Source: Marifrigoribacter sp047730175
GTDB taxonomy: Bacteria > Bacteroidota > Bacteroidia > Flavobacteriales > Flavobacteriaceae
Length of the DNA: 64,000 bases
NCBI RefSeq assembly: GCF_047730175.1
Contig: NZ_CP159833.1
Coordinates: forward strand, 2,232,001-2,296,000
Reading direction: 5' to 3'
The notes below the pieces were generated by a model. That model made no database searches and was not told the DNA's origin. It saw nothing but the letters and a program-made list of their open reading frames with translations. A program made the position numbers and the translations under genes. Of the stretch, positions 9,161 to 17,270 are shown piece after piece (positions within the stretch are counted from its first letter, which is position 1; each line of letters begins with the position of its first letter).

Positions 9161-9255
9161 AGATTCTAGACAGCTAGACTTATAGATTCTAGACTGTTTG
9201 ATTTAATATTTTACTTTATTTTTTTATAGTCTATTCTCTAGACTCTATTTGTCTA
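9161..9255. repeat. CTAGA-rich intergenic repeat between fadA and the acyl-CoA dehydrogenase gene
   Basis: The spacer holds repeated variants of GATTCTAGACT/TAGACT and an inverted copy (TAGTCTATTCTCTAGACTC), so the transcript could fold into a hairpin. A similar CTAGA-rich spacer lies between fadB and fadA. Its function is unknown; it may mark an mRNA processing or stability element. Confidence 0.45.
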
Positions 9256-9259
9256 ACTT

Positions 9260-10453
9260 CTAATTCAAAAATTCAAATACCCCACAGGCACCTTGACCCG
9301 TACCAACACACATTGTTACCGCTCCATATTTTCCTTGCATGTTTTGCTTACGCATTTCGTCAAATAACTGCACTGAAAGTTTTGCTCCCGTACATCCTAA
9401 TGGATGACCCAAAGCGATAGCACCACCATTTACATTGATGATGTTTGGGTTTAGATCTAATTCACGAATTACCGCAAGAGATTGAGAAGCAAAGGCTTCA
9501 TTTAATTCTATTAATGATAAATCATCTTGTTTTAGTCCCGCTTGCTTTAATGCTTTTGGGATTGCTTTTACGGGGCCTATTCCCATGATACGAGGTTCAA
9601 CACCTGCCGCAGCATAGTTAACTAATCGAGCAATCGGTTCAAGGTTTAATTCTTTTACCATGTCTTCACTCATTACCATTACAAAAGCAGCACCATCGCT
9701 CATTTGAGATGAATTACCAGCAGTTACACTTCCGCCAGTAGCAAATACTGCACGTAATTTTGCTAAAGCTTCTTTGCTGGTTCCTTTTCTTGGGCCTTCG
9801 TCTTTAGTTACCATATATGATTTTGATGCTTTTTTATTGTTTTCATCTAAATAGGTCTGATTTACAGTGATAGGAACTATTTGATCTTGAAAACGATTTT
9901 CAGCTTGTGCTTTTAATGCTTTCATGTGAGAATTGAATGCAAACTCATCTTGATCTGTACGAGAGATATTAAATTGGTTGGCAACCGCTTCAGCAGTATT
10001 TCCCATTCCCCAATAATAATCTTCATGTCCTGCCTTTACGATGTCGTAATTTAATTCTGGTTTAAATCCAGTCATTGGCACTGAACTCATGCTCTCTGCT
10101 CCACCAGCGATAATACAATCTGCCATTCCACTTTGGATTTTTGCAGTAGCGATTCCTATGGTTTCAATTCCAGAGGAACAAAAACGATTTACGGTAACTC
10201 CTGGAACATCTACAGAATCAAGACCCATTAATGAAATTAATCGAGCCATATTTAATCCTTGTGAACCTTCAGGCATTGCATTACCAACAATCACATCGTC
10301 AATACGAGTTTTGTCTAATTGAGGTAATTCCTTCATCATGTATTGAATGGTTTCCGCAGCCAATTCATCTGTTCTTTTAAAACGGAACACCCCTTTAGGT
10401 GCTTTACCAACTGCTGTTCTATATGCTTTTACTATATATGCTGTTTTGTTCAT
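9260..10453 (-). CDS. fadA: Acetyl-CoA C-acyltransferase (3-ketoacyl-CoA thiolase)
   Basis: A 397-residue thiolase for the last step of beta-oxidation: 3-ketoacyl-CoA plus CoA gives acetyl-CoA plus a shortened acyl-CoA. The nucleophile Cys92 lies in NRFCSSGIE, His350 in GGAIALGHPLG and the second catalytic Cys382 in CVGTGQG. The length is typical. It lies between fadB and the acyl-CoA dehydrogenase gene on one strand. A biosynthetic acetoacetyl-CoA thiolase is the alternative, but the operon argues for degradation. Confidence 0.93.
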   Translation of the reverse strand: MNKTAYIVKAYRTAVGKAPKGVFRFKRTDELAAETIQYMMKELPQLDKTRIDDVIVGNAMPEGSQGLNMARLISLMGLDSVDVPGVTVNRFCSSGIETIGIATAKIQSGMADCIIAGGAESMSSVPMTGFKPELNYDIVKAGHEDYYWGMGNTAEAVANQFNISRTDQDEFAFNSHMKALKAQAENRFQDQIVPITVNQTYLDENNKKASKSYMVTKDEGPRKGTSKEALAKLRAVFATGGSVTAGNSSQMSDGAAFVMVMSEDMVKELNLEPIARLVNYAAAGVEPRIMGIGPVKAIPKALKQAGLKQDDLSLIELNEAFASQSLAVIRELDLNPNIINVNGGAIALGHPLGCTGAKLSVQLFDEMRKQNMQGKYGAVTMCVGTGQGACGVFEFLN

Positions 10454-10479
10454 AGTTCTAATTGTTGTTGTGAAAAAGA

Positions 10480-10589
10480 GAAGCTAGAATCTAGACGACT
10501 AGAAAATAGACTGATTCCTCACTTATTATTAATCTTGTTTTATCATTAAACTTTTACTGTCTATACTCTAGTTTCTAGCAGTCTATAAT
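10480..10589. repeat. CTAGA-rich intergenic repeat between fadB and fadA
   Basis: Contains AGCTAGAATCTAGACGACTAG near 10480-10500 and TCTATACTCTAGTTTCTAGCAG near 10561-10582, again variants of CTAGA and TCTAGA in both directions. It is the same kind of spacer as at 9161-9255. Nothing else is seen in it. Confidence 0.45.
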
Positions 10590-12998
10590 CTAATTTCTAA
10601 GCGGTTTCCCTGTTTTTAACATGTGCTCAATTCGTTCTAAAGTTTTTCGTTCCGTACAAAGACTTAAAAACGCTTCTCTTTCAATGTCTAATAAGTATTG
10701 TTCTGTTACTAAGGTTGGTTCAGATAAATCTCCACCCGCCATTACATAAGCAAGCTTATCGGCAATTTTACGGTCATGCTCACTAATAAAATTAGCAGCT
10801 TCCATAGAATCAGTCCCAACTAAAAACATACCTAAGGCTTGTTTTCCGAGTACCTTTACATCTTTTCTTCTAACAGGTTGTGTATATCCTAAATCAGCCA
10901 TAGATCGTGCAACCGATTTTGCAGTTGCAATCTGACGATCTTTATTCACTACAACGATATCTTTTCCTTTTTTAAGGATGCCTAAATCAAAAGCTTCATA
11001 AGCTGAAGTTGAAACCTTAGCCATACCAATGGTTAAGAAATACTCTTGAAGTACATTTAACTCAACATCATTTTTATGGAACAAATCACTAGCTCTTAAA
11101 GCCATTTCTTTAGAACCACCACCACCAGGAATAACTCCAACACCAAATTCAACCAAACCGATATAACTCTCTGCTGCAGCAACTACTCGGTCTGCATGCA
11201 ATGTCATTTCGCATCCACCACCAAGTGTCATTGCTTGTGGGGCAACTACTGTTGGGATCGAAGAATAACGAAGCCTCATAACACTATCTTGGAAATATTT
11301 AATAGCCATGTTCAATTCATCATATTCTTGCTCAACAGCCATCATGAAGATCATTCCAATATTGGCTCCGACAGAAAAATTAGCACCTTGATTTCCGACT
11401 ACGAGTCCGTCAAAATCTTTTTCAGCAATATCAATTGCTTTATTAAGACCTGCTAACACATCACCACCAATGGTATTCATTTTACTTTGGAATTCAAGAT
11501 TTAAAATCCCGTCGCCTAAATCTTCAACTACACATCCGCTATTTTTAAATACTTCACTAGACTTACGAATATTATTAAGGATAATAAAAGCATCTTGTCC
11601 AGGAACTTTACTATGTTTCTTTTGAGGAATATCATAATAATAAGTAGCTCCGTCTTTTACAGTATAGAATGAAGTAATTCCAGCCGCTAACATTTCATTT
11701 ACCCAAGCAGCTGGTTCTTTACCCATCGCTTTAATAAGCTCAATTCCTTTTTCAACACCAATAGCATCCCAAATCTCGAAGGGACCATTTTCCCAACCAA
11801 ATCCAGCCTTCATGGCATCATCTATTTTGTATAATTCATCAGATATTTCTGGAATCCGTTTAGAAGCATAGGTAAACATTAGAGCAAAGCTCTTGCGATA
11901 GAATTCACCTGCTTTGTCTTTTCCGCTTACTAAAACTTTAAAACGATCGATTACATTATCTATCGATTTAGTTAACTCTAAAGTAGGGAAGGAGGCTCTT
12001 TTGCCTTTGCGATATTCTAAGGTTTCAAGATCCAATCCTAAGATCTGACTTTTACCACCTTCTCCTTTTACTTTTTTGTAAAACCCTTGTCCTGTTTTAC
12101 TTCCTAGCCATTTGTTTTCCATTAAGGTATTCACAAATTCAGGCAGTTTAAAGACTTCGTGCTCTTCATCATCAGGGCAATTATCATAAATCCCTTTAGC
12201 TACATGAACCAACGTATCTAAGCCAACCACATCAACAGTTCTAAAGGTTGCAGATTTTGGACGACCAATTACAGGACCTGTTAATTTATCTACTTCTTCA
12301 ATGCTTAATCCCATTTCTTTTACTAAATGAAAAAGGCTTTGAATTCCATAGATCCCAATTCTATTTCCTATAAATGCAGGAGTATCTTTAGCAATGACGG
12401 TCGTTTTTCCCAGAAATTGTTCCCCATAACTGTTGAAAAACTCTAACACTTCAGATGAAGTATTAGGTCCAGGAATAATTTCGAATAATTTTAAATAACG
12501 TGGAGGATTGAAAAAGTGAGTTCCGCAGAAATGTTTCTGAAAATCTTCACTTCGGCCTTCGTTCATAAACTTGATAGGAATTCCAGAAGTATTACTTGTA
12601 ATTAGCGTTCCTGGCGTTCTATGTTTTTCAAGGTTTTCAAAGACTTGCTTTTTAATGTCTAATCGCTCTACCACAACTTCAATGATCCAATCAACATCAG
12701 CCACCTTTGAAATATCATCTTCAAGGTTTCCAGTGGTGATTCTATTTTTAAAATTGATATGGTATAAAGGAGCGGGTCTTGACTTTACCGAAGCAGTTAA
12801 GGCATCATTTACGATGCGATTTCTAACAGCTTTATCGGTAAGAGAAAGACCTTTCGCATTTTCTTTATCATTTAATTCACGTGGGATAATATCGAGTAAA
12901 AGTACTTCAACACCAATATTTGCAAAATGACAAGCGATTCCACTTCCCATAATCCCAGAACCAATAACGGCTACTTTATTTATTCTTCTTTTAGACAT
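10590..12998 (-). CDS. fadB: 3-hydroxyacyl-CoA dehydrogenase / enoyl-CoA hydratase, bifunctional
   Basis: An 802-residue enzyme for the two middle steps of beta-oxidation. The order is dehydrogenase first, the reverse of E. coli FadB. Residues 1-300 hold the NAD-binding motif VAVIGSGIMGSGIA and the HFFNPP segment of 3-hydroxyacyl-CoA dehydrogenase. A second dehydrogenase C-terminal domain follows (about 350-450). An enoyl-CoA hydratase/isomerase domain covers about 490-700, with the oxyanion-hole stretches GNQGANFSVGANI and MTLGGGCEM. This architecture is common in Bacteroidota. The gene starts 3 bases after the marR stop codon. Confidence 0.92.
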   Translation of the reverse strand: MSKRRINKVAVIGSGIMGSGIACHFANIGVEVLLLDIIPRELNDKENAKGLSLTDKAVRNRIVNDALTASVKSRPAPLYHINFKNRITTGNLEDDISKVADVDWIIEVVVERLDIKKQVFENLEKHRTPGTLITSNTSGIPIKFMNEGRSEDFQKHFCGTHFFNPPRYLKLFEIIPGPNTSSEVLEFFNSYGEQFLGKTTVIAKDTPAFIGNRIGIYGIQSLFHLVKEMGLSIEEVDKLTGPVIGRPKSATFRTVDVVGLDTLVHVAKGIYDNCPDDEEHEVFKLPEFVNTLMENKWLGSKTGQGFYKKVKGEGGKSQILGLDLETLEYRKGKRASFPTLELTKSIDNVIDRFKVLVSGKDKAGEFYRKSFALMFTYASKRIPEISDELYKIDDAMKAGFGWENGPFEIWDAIGVEKGIELIKAMGKEPAAWVNEMLAAGITSFYTVKDGATYYYDIPQKKHSKVPGQDAFIILNNIRKSSEVFKNSGCVVEDLGDGILNLEFQSKMNTIGGDVLAGLNKAIDIAEKDFDGLVVGNQGANFSVGANIGMIFMMAVEQEYDELNMAIKYFQDSVMRLRYSSIPTVVAPQAMTLGGGCEMTLHADRVVAAAESYIGLVEFGVGVIPGGGGSKEMALRASDLFHKNDVELNVLQEYFLTIGMAKVSTSAYEAFDLGILKKGKDIVVVNKDRQIATAKSVARSMADLGYTQPVRRKDVKVLGKQALGMFLVGTDSMEAANFISEHDRKIADKLAYVMAGGDLSEPTLVTEQYLLDIEREAFLSLCTERKTLERIEHMLKTGKPLRN

Positions 12999-13001
12999 GT
13001 T

Positions 13002-13451
13002 CTAACTTATTTTATCTGAAATGTATATTTTTTTTGAATTGATTAATTCTAAAATCGAATTCGTAACTTTTTTAAACGTGTCTAACTCTTCTTGACTGAT
13101 TGTTTCTTTAACGGCTTCATCAAATCGAATTACAACTTGTTTTGAATATTCTCTCATTTCTATTCCGAAAGATGTGAGATGAATTAAAACTCCACGACCA
13201 TCTAAAGGATTAGGTTTTCTTGTAATGAGCCCTTTTTCCTCCATGGTTTTAAGCGTTCTTGAAAGACTTGTAGCTTCTATACCCATTTTAGGTCCTAATG
13301 AAGTAGAGGGAGTTCCACCTTCAGGTTCAATGCTTATCAATGCAAATCCTGTTGCCATAGTACTCTCTTTTTTACCGGCTTCTTCATTGTACATTTTTGC
13401 AACACCCAACCAAGCAGTACGTAATAAATAATCTATCGTTTTTTCTTTCAT
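13002..13451 (-). CDS. MarR family transcriptional regulator of the beta-oxidation operon
   Basis: A 149-residue winged-helix protein. LGPKMGIEATSLSRTLKTME is the recognition-helix region and GLITRKPNPLDGRGVLIHLT is the wing with the DxR motif of MarR proteins. It is the first gene of an operon with fadB, fadA and acyl-CoA dehydrogenase, and a perfect palindrome overlaps its promoter, so autoregulation with release by a fatty acid or acyl-CoA is likely. The ligand is inference. Confidence 0.9.
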   Translation of the reverse strand: MKEKTIDYLLRTAWLGVAKMYNEEAGKKESTMATGFALISIEPEGGTPSTSLGPKMGIEATSLSRTLKTMEEKGLITRKPNPLDGRGVLIHLTSFGIEMREYSKQVVIRFDEAVKETISQEELDTFKKVTNSILELINSKKIYISDKIS

Positions 13452-13473
13452 GTGTTTGTATTTATTGTTTTTT

Positions 13474-13541
13474 GAAGGTCACATGCTGTTTGCTATTAAT
13501 CATCCCTTTTGGTGAGAAAATTCTTAGTTTGCTCGTTTCAT
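13474..13541 (-). ncRNA. Conserved 5' leader element, copy A (upstream of marR)
   Basis: Reading the minus strand from 13541: ATGAAACGAGCAAACTAA, then TCACC, AAAAGGGATGATTAATAGC, and after a short spacer CAGCATGTGACC. A clear homologue lies on the plus strand at 62789-62872 ahead of another gene. The element starts about 17 bases after the -7 box, so it forms the 5' end of the operon mRNA. TCAC and GTGA can pair. Both copies also begin with a five-codon frame MKRA(N/S). I cannot say whether this matches a named Rfam family. Confidence 0.55.
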
Positions 13542-13557
13542 ATAATTTTTCTTGTAG

Positions 13558-13565
13558 CAAAGATA
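13558..13565 (-). promoter_or_regulatory. -7 box of the marR-fad operon
   Basis: TATCTTTG on the minus strand, an exact match to the Bacteroidota TAnnTTTG consensus. It lies about 107 bases before the marR ATG and 5 bases downstream of the palindrome at 13571-13594. Confidence 0.75.
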
Positions 13566-13570
13566 TAAAA

Positions 13571-13594
13571 ATTTACTATGCGTGCATAGTAAAT
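13571..13594. promoter_or_regulatory. Probable MarR operator (perfect palindrome)
   Basis: ATTTACTATGC, two central bases, GCATAGTAAAT: 11-bp perfect arms. It covers the region just upstream of the -7 box where the -33 element would lie, so a bound dimer would block the promoter. Proximity to marR makes that protein the natural ligand. Confidence 0.75.
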
Positions 13595-13781
13595 AATCAT
13601 AAATTAATAAAATTGTAGTGGAAGGGGATAATTATATATATGAGTTAGTCCAATCATAGGCATTTTGGAGGTCATTAAAAACGTATTAAAAATTTGGTTT
13701 CTAATTTAGGGTTAGACCTTCCAAGATTATAATGAGGTAAATTGTAAGTCTTTTTATAAAATTAATCATTTCATTATATTG
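13595..13781. other. Gene-free stretch between the fad operon and the S1-domain gene
   Basis: Part of a 342-base gap between marR and the next plus-strand gene. Apart from the marR leader, operator and promoter to its left and the -7 box of the S1-domain gene to its right, I see no ORF, hairpin or repeat in it. Confidence 0.6.
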
Positions 13782-13789
13782 TATCTTTG
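13782..13789 (+). promoter_or_regulatory. -7 box of the S1-domain gene; probably a leaderless transcript
   Basis: TATCTTTG, an exact TAnnTTTG match, ends only 4 bases before the ATG at 13794. Transcription would start at or next to the start codon. This rules out the upstream in-frame ATG at 13779, which lies in the promoter. Confidence 0.7.
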
Positions 13790-13793
13790 CAAA

Positions 13794-14630
13794 ATGATGG
13801 AAATTGGAAAACATACAACCTTAGTTATTCTTAGAGAAACAGACCCAGGTTTATATTTAGGTGAAAACATGAATGCTGAAGATGTGGTTCTTTTACCTCA
13901 TAAATACAAGCCTGAATCTTTTGAAATAGGAGATGAAATAGAGGTGTTTATCTATTTAGATTACGATGAGCGACTTATTGCTACTACATTAGAACCTCAT
14001 GTTTTATTGAATAGTTTTGGGTATTTACGTTGTGCTGCAGTATCAAACCATGGTGCCTTTATGGAATGGGGTTTAGAGAAGCATTTATTTGTTTCGTTTA
14101 AGGAACAAGCTCGCCCAATGAAAGTAGACAATTGGTATATTGTTTATTTATATTTAGATGAACAAACCAATCGTTTAGCGGGAGCTAGTAAAACCAATCA
14201 ATTTCTACAAAATGAGACCCTCACCATAAAACAATATGATGAGGTAAATATATTAGTAACACATCTTACAGAAAAAGGAGCTAACGTTATTATTAACGGG
14301 GTTCATAAAGGATTAATTTATATTGAAGATATTTTTGAAGACATTCGAACTGGAGATCGAATGAAAGCATATATCAAAAAAATTAGAGAAGACAATAAAA
14401 TTGATGTTGTATTACAGACTCTAGGGTATAAAAGTATAGAGCCTAATGCACAATTTATTTTAGATGAATTAAAAACAGCAGGTGGTTTTATTGCGCTGCA
14501 TGATAAATCTTCACCGGATGCGATTAAAAACTTATTAGGCCTGAGTAAAAAAAGCTTTAAAAGGGCAATAGGTAGTTTATATAAGGACAAGCAAATTACA
14601 ATTAAGGAAGACGGAATAGAGTTGATTTAA
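13794..14630 (+). CDS. CvfB-like S1 RNA-binding domain protein
   Basis: About 278 residues of the CvfB/YitL family: tandem S1-like OB-fold domains (about 1-65, 65-135 and 140-205) followed by a C-terminal winged-helix domain (about 215-278, FKRAIGSLYKDKQITI). Proteins of this family bind RNA and affect virulence gene expression in firmicutes; here only RNA binding is safe to infer. The start is placed at 13794 because the next ATG upstream lies inside the -7 box. ATG 13797 is equally possible. Its stop overlaps, tail to tail, the stop of the next minus-strand gene by 3 bases. Confidence 0.82.
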   Translation: MMEIGKHTTLVILRETDPGLYLGENMNAEDVVLLPHKYKPESFEIGDEIEVFIYLDYDERLIATTLEPHVLLNSFGYLRCAAVSNHGAFMEWGLEKHLFVSFKEQARPMKVDNWYIVYLYLDEQTNRLAGASKTNQFLQNETLTIKQYDEVNILVTHLTEKGANVIINGVHKGLIYIEDIFEDIRTGDRMKAYIKKIREDNKIDVVLQTLGYKSIEPNAQFILDELKTAGGFIALHDKSSPDAIKNLLGLSKKSFKRAIGSLYKDKQITIKEDGIELI

Positions 14631-15055
14631 TAAGACCTGCCTACTCGAAATGGCGCACATCTAGCACAAATTCCAAAAGGAGGGCACGGATCACCACTAG
14701 AAGTTTTATACACTATGTTTTTTACTGCGGTAGAGGCATCTGCTGCATATTGAGAAGTGCTGAATCCGAAGTTTTTTGTTTCAATCGCTTTAACTTCATA
14801 CTTTGAATTGACAAATCTTTCAGAATTATATAAAACTTCTCCCATATTGACTTCCTTCCTATAAGTATCATTATTCATTTTGAAATCAGGTAATTTTGTT
14901 AGAAAAGAAGTGGAGTTTACTTCCGTAAAAGTTTCAAGGACATCTACTTCAGGAAGTGAAGTTGCATCTATCGTAAAATACCGAGTTTCGAAATCGAATT
15001 GCGCCCACGAAAGTAATGGAATCGTAAGAAGAAGTAAAACAAGGTATTTTTTCAT
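14627..15055 (-). CDS. Secreted hypothetical protein with Cys-rich C-terminus
   Basis: A 142-residue protein. MKKYLVLLLLTIPLLSWAQ is a clear signal peptide. The mature part has no recognised domain and ends in GDPCPPFGICARCAPFRVGR, with three cysteines that could form a disulfide or bind metal. It is followed on the same strand, 40 bases upstream, by a secreted C1 peptidase, so the two may be cotranscribed. Confidence 0.6.
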   Translation of the reverse strand: MKKYLVLLLLTIPLLSWAQFDFETRYFTIDATSLPEVDVLETFTEVNSTSFLTKLPDFKMNNDTYRKEVNMGEVLYNSERFVNSKYEVKAIETKNFGFSTSQYAADASTAVKNIVYKTSSGDPCPPFGICARCAPFRVGRSY

Positions 15056-15095
15056 TGGATTTTTTATTTATCTATATCAAAAATAATTCCAATAA

Positions 15096-16217
15096 TTAAA
15101 GTTTTAAATTTTGTGCCGTATTTTTTGCAACACCTTCTTTATGAAGCGTTATACTGATTGTCTTTAAACGCATGTACGATTCACTAAAATATACATATCC
15201 ACCATTTTTAGTGCGTTCTGGATTGGTACCCCAGCTATTTTTAACTCTATAATACACGGTTCCGTTTTGATCTTTTACCATTCCAGTAATGTGCATTAAA
15301 TGATCATCTGTGGTCGTAAAATTTTCAAACTCATCTTGACGAAAATCTTGTGTGATGTTCATCTCAGGATAAATACCCTGTAATGCTTTTTTATTATTTT
15401 TTGAATTTGAAGGAATTATAGCAACTCCATCTTTCGAAGAAAAAGTACGCTCACTAACATCACAATCTAACTCAACAGTGAATCCATTTTCTAAGGCATG
15501 ATTTAACGTTGACATCATTTCATCTAAAGGAACATTATAAAAACTCCCGTAACTCCAATTGTCTGGAATGTTTAATATAAATTTTGAATAATAATCTGCA
15601 TGGGTAAAGGAAGTAATATTTACATATTCAGCTGGATTAATTTTTGTCATTTCAAGAAATGATAGAGGCGTATATGTTTTACCTTCATAAGTAAATGTGT
15701 TAACATTGGCACCCAAATAAATATTTAAAACCGCGTCAACAGCTTTTTTCCAATTTTTACTTAGTTTTTTACCAGGATTATCTACATAGGTTTCTAACAT
15801 CGACTTAATAACGGCGACCATTTCAGCATGATTATGTCTCGACTGTTCTGCAAATAAACCACTAAAAGCGTCATTAGGCACTAAACCATAATCCCGCACA
15901 GAATTAATAACATCGTGCGCTAATCCTCCTTCACTAAATTGTGCCTTCCCTTGACGCATCACAAAATTCTCAGCTTTCTTAGGGTAGGTATTTCTTACCG
16001 TATACATTTCTGAAAGATCTATTTCTTTTCCTGTTAAGCGTATTATTTCAGATTCTAAAAAAGAAGAAGTAGAAAAACTCCAACAGGTTCCTGTATTTCC
16101 TTGACTAATTACAGGCGTAGCTTCGATATCGATTATATCTGTAAATCGATATGCTTCTTGAGCAGTAATTAAAAAACTTGAAAGAAGGATTCCGAAGAAT
16201 AAAATTAATTGACGCAT
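15096..16217 (-). CDS. Secreted C1 family (papain/PepC-like) cysteine peptidase
   Basis: About 373 residues. The start at 16217 gives the signal peptide MRQLILFFGILLSSFLITAQ; more upstream in-frame ATGs at 16241-16244 overlap the -7 box. The active-site Cys45 lies in QGNTGTCWSF, the His in DDHLMHITGM and the Asn in RVKNSWGTNP, the full catalytic triad of the aminopeptidase C/bleomycin hydrolase branch. The signal peptide places it in the periplasm or outside. The substrate is unknown. Confidence 0.85.
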   Translation of the reverse strand: MRQLILFFGILLSSFLITAQEAYRFTDIIDIEATPVISQGNTGTCWSFSTSSFLESEIIRLTGKEIDLSEMYTVRNTYPKKAENFVMRQGKAQFSEGGLAHDVINSVRDYGLVPNDAFSGLFAEQSRHNHAEMVAVIKSMLETYVDNPGKKLSKNWKKAVDAVLNIYLGANVNTFTYEGKTYTPLSFLEMTKINPAEYVNITSFTHADYYSKFILNIPDNWSYGSFYNVPLDEMMSTLNHALENGFTVELDCDVSERTFSSKDGVAIIPSNSKNNKKALQGIYPEMNITQDFRQDEFENFTTTDDHLMHITGMVKDQNGTVYYRVKNSWGTNPERTKNGGYVYFSESYMRLKTISITLHKEGVAKNTAQNLKL

Positions 16218-16241
16218 GGTATAAAATTTATGATGTAGCAT

Positions 16242-16249
16242 CAAAAATA
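16242..16249 (-). promoter_or_regulatory. -7 box of the C1 peptidase gene
   Basis: TATTTTTG on the minus strand (TAnnTTTG consensus), 24 bases before the ATG at 16217. It decides the start choice, because alternative ATGs at 16241-16244 fall within or next to it. Confidence 0.6.
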
Positions 16250-16297
16250 AGATGTTTTCTCTTAAGTCTTTTCTATATTTACGTTAAAATATTTAAG

Positions 16298-17137
16298 ATG
16301 AATTTACCTAACTGGAAAACTGCTAAAGAATTTACAGATATCACCTATAAAAAATGTGATGGCGTAGCACGAATTGCTTTTAATCGTCCAGAGGTTCGGA
16401 ATGCATTTCGGCCAAAAACAACTTCCGAATTATTAGTTGCCTTTCATGATGCACAAGAAGATACGAGTATAGGTGTGGTATTGCTTTCTGCTGAAGGCCC
16501 TTCTTCTAAAGATGGAGTCTATAGTTTTTGTAGTGGCGGTGATCAAAAGGCTAGAGGAGATAAAGGATATGTTGGTGAAGATGGCTATCATCGTTTAAAT
16601 ATTTTAGATGTGCAGCGATTGATACGTTTTATGCCAAAAGCAGTTATTTGTGTGGTTCCCGGTTGGGCAGTAGGAGGAGGACATAGTTTACATGTGGTGT
16701 GCGATTTAACTTTAGCGAGTAAGGAACATGCAATTTTTAAACAAACTGATGCCGATGTTACTAGTTTTGACGGTGGATATGGTTCTGCTTATTTAGCAAA
16801 AATGGTAGGGCAGAAGAAGGCCCGTGAAATATTTTTCCTCGGAAGAAATTACAGTGCACAGGAAGCGTATGATATGGGAATGGTAAACGCGGTAATCCCT
16901 CATGCTGAATTAGAAGATACAGCCTTTGAATGGGCACAAGAAATATTAGAGAAATCTCCAACGTCCATTAAGATGCTAAAGTTTGCTATGAACTTAACTG
17001 ATGATGGAATGGTTGGACAACAAGTATTTGCTGGTGAGGCAACTCGATTGGCTTATATGACCGATGAAGCAAAAGAAGGAAGAGATGCCTTTTTAGAAAA
17101 GCGCAAGCCTAACTTTGATAAAAAGTGGTTGCCGTAG
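16298..17137 (+). CDS. menB: 1,4-dihydroxy-2-naphthoyl-CoA synthase
   Basis: 279 residues of the crotonase fold. MenB closes the second ring of menaquinone from o-succinylbenzoyl-CoA. FNRPEVRNAFRPKT, SFCSGGDQKARGDKGY and PGWAVGGGHSLHVVCDL are MenB-specific forms of the CoA and oxyanion-hole motifs, and LEKRKPNFDKKWLP is the typical C-terminus. The start at 16298 matches the family; the frame is open 40 codons further, into the divergent peptidase promoter. A -7-like TATATTTA lies at 16274-16281. An integron-like cassette site begins at its stop codon. Confidence 0.93.
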   Translation: MNLPNWKTAKEFTDITYKKCDGVARIAFNRPEVRNAFRPKTTSELLVAFHDAQEDTSIGVVLLSAEGPSSKDGVYSFCSGGDQKARGDKGYVGEDGYHRLNILDVQRLIRFMPKAVICVVPGWAVGGGHSLHVVCDLTLASKEHAIFKQTDADVTSFDGGYGSAYLAKMVGQKKAREIFFLGRNYSAQEAYDMGMVNAVIPHAELEDTAFEWAQEILEKSPTSIKMLKFAMNLTDDGMVGQQVFAGEATRLAYMTDEAKEGRDAFLEKRKPNFDKKWLP

Positions 17138-17267
17138 CGTTGTTGTATATGGTTTGTTGCGTGTTTTAAGCAACTAATTTAGTAAATAATTACCGACCAA
17201 GAAAGTCCGCGAGGACTTTCGTAAGTGTGCAAAAAGCCAGCAATAAATTATATACGGTGTTAGCTGC
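17134..17267 (-). repeat. attC-like site of the lone cassette behind menB (site E8)
   Basis: On the minus strand this site follows the 17271-17870 gene by 3 bases. Its left arm is GCAGCTAAC (17267 to 17259), it has an inner hairpin GAAAGTCC-GCGA-GGACTTTC, and a right end CATATAC then CGCTAC at the menB stop, where array sites have CGTT. The part 17145-17226 is 77/82 identical to 45466-45547 in the array. GCAGCTAAC nearly matches GCAGGGTAAC, the complement of the unit's own 5' junction (17888 to 17879). Confidence 0.75.
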
Positions 17268-17270
17268 TTT

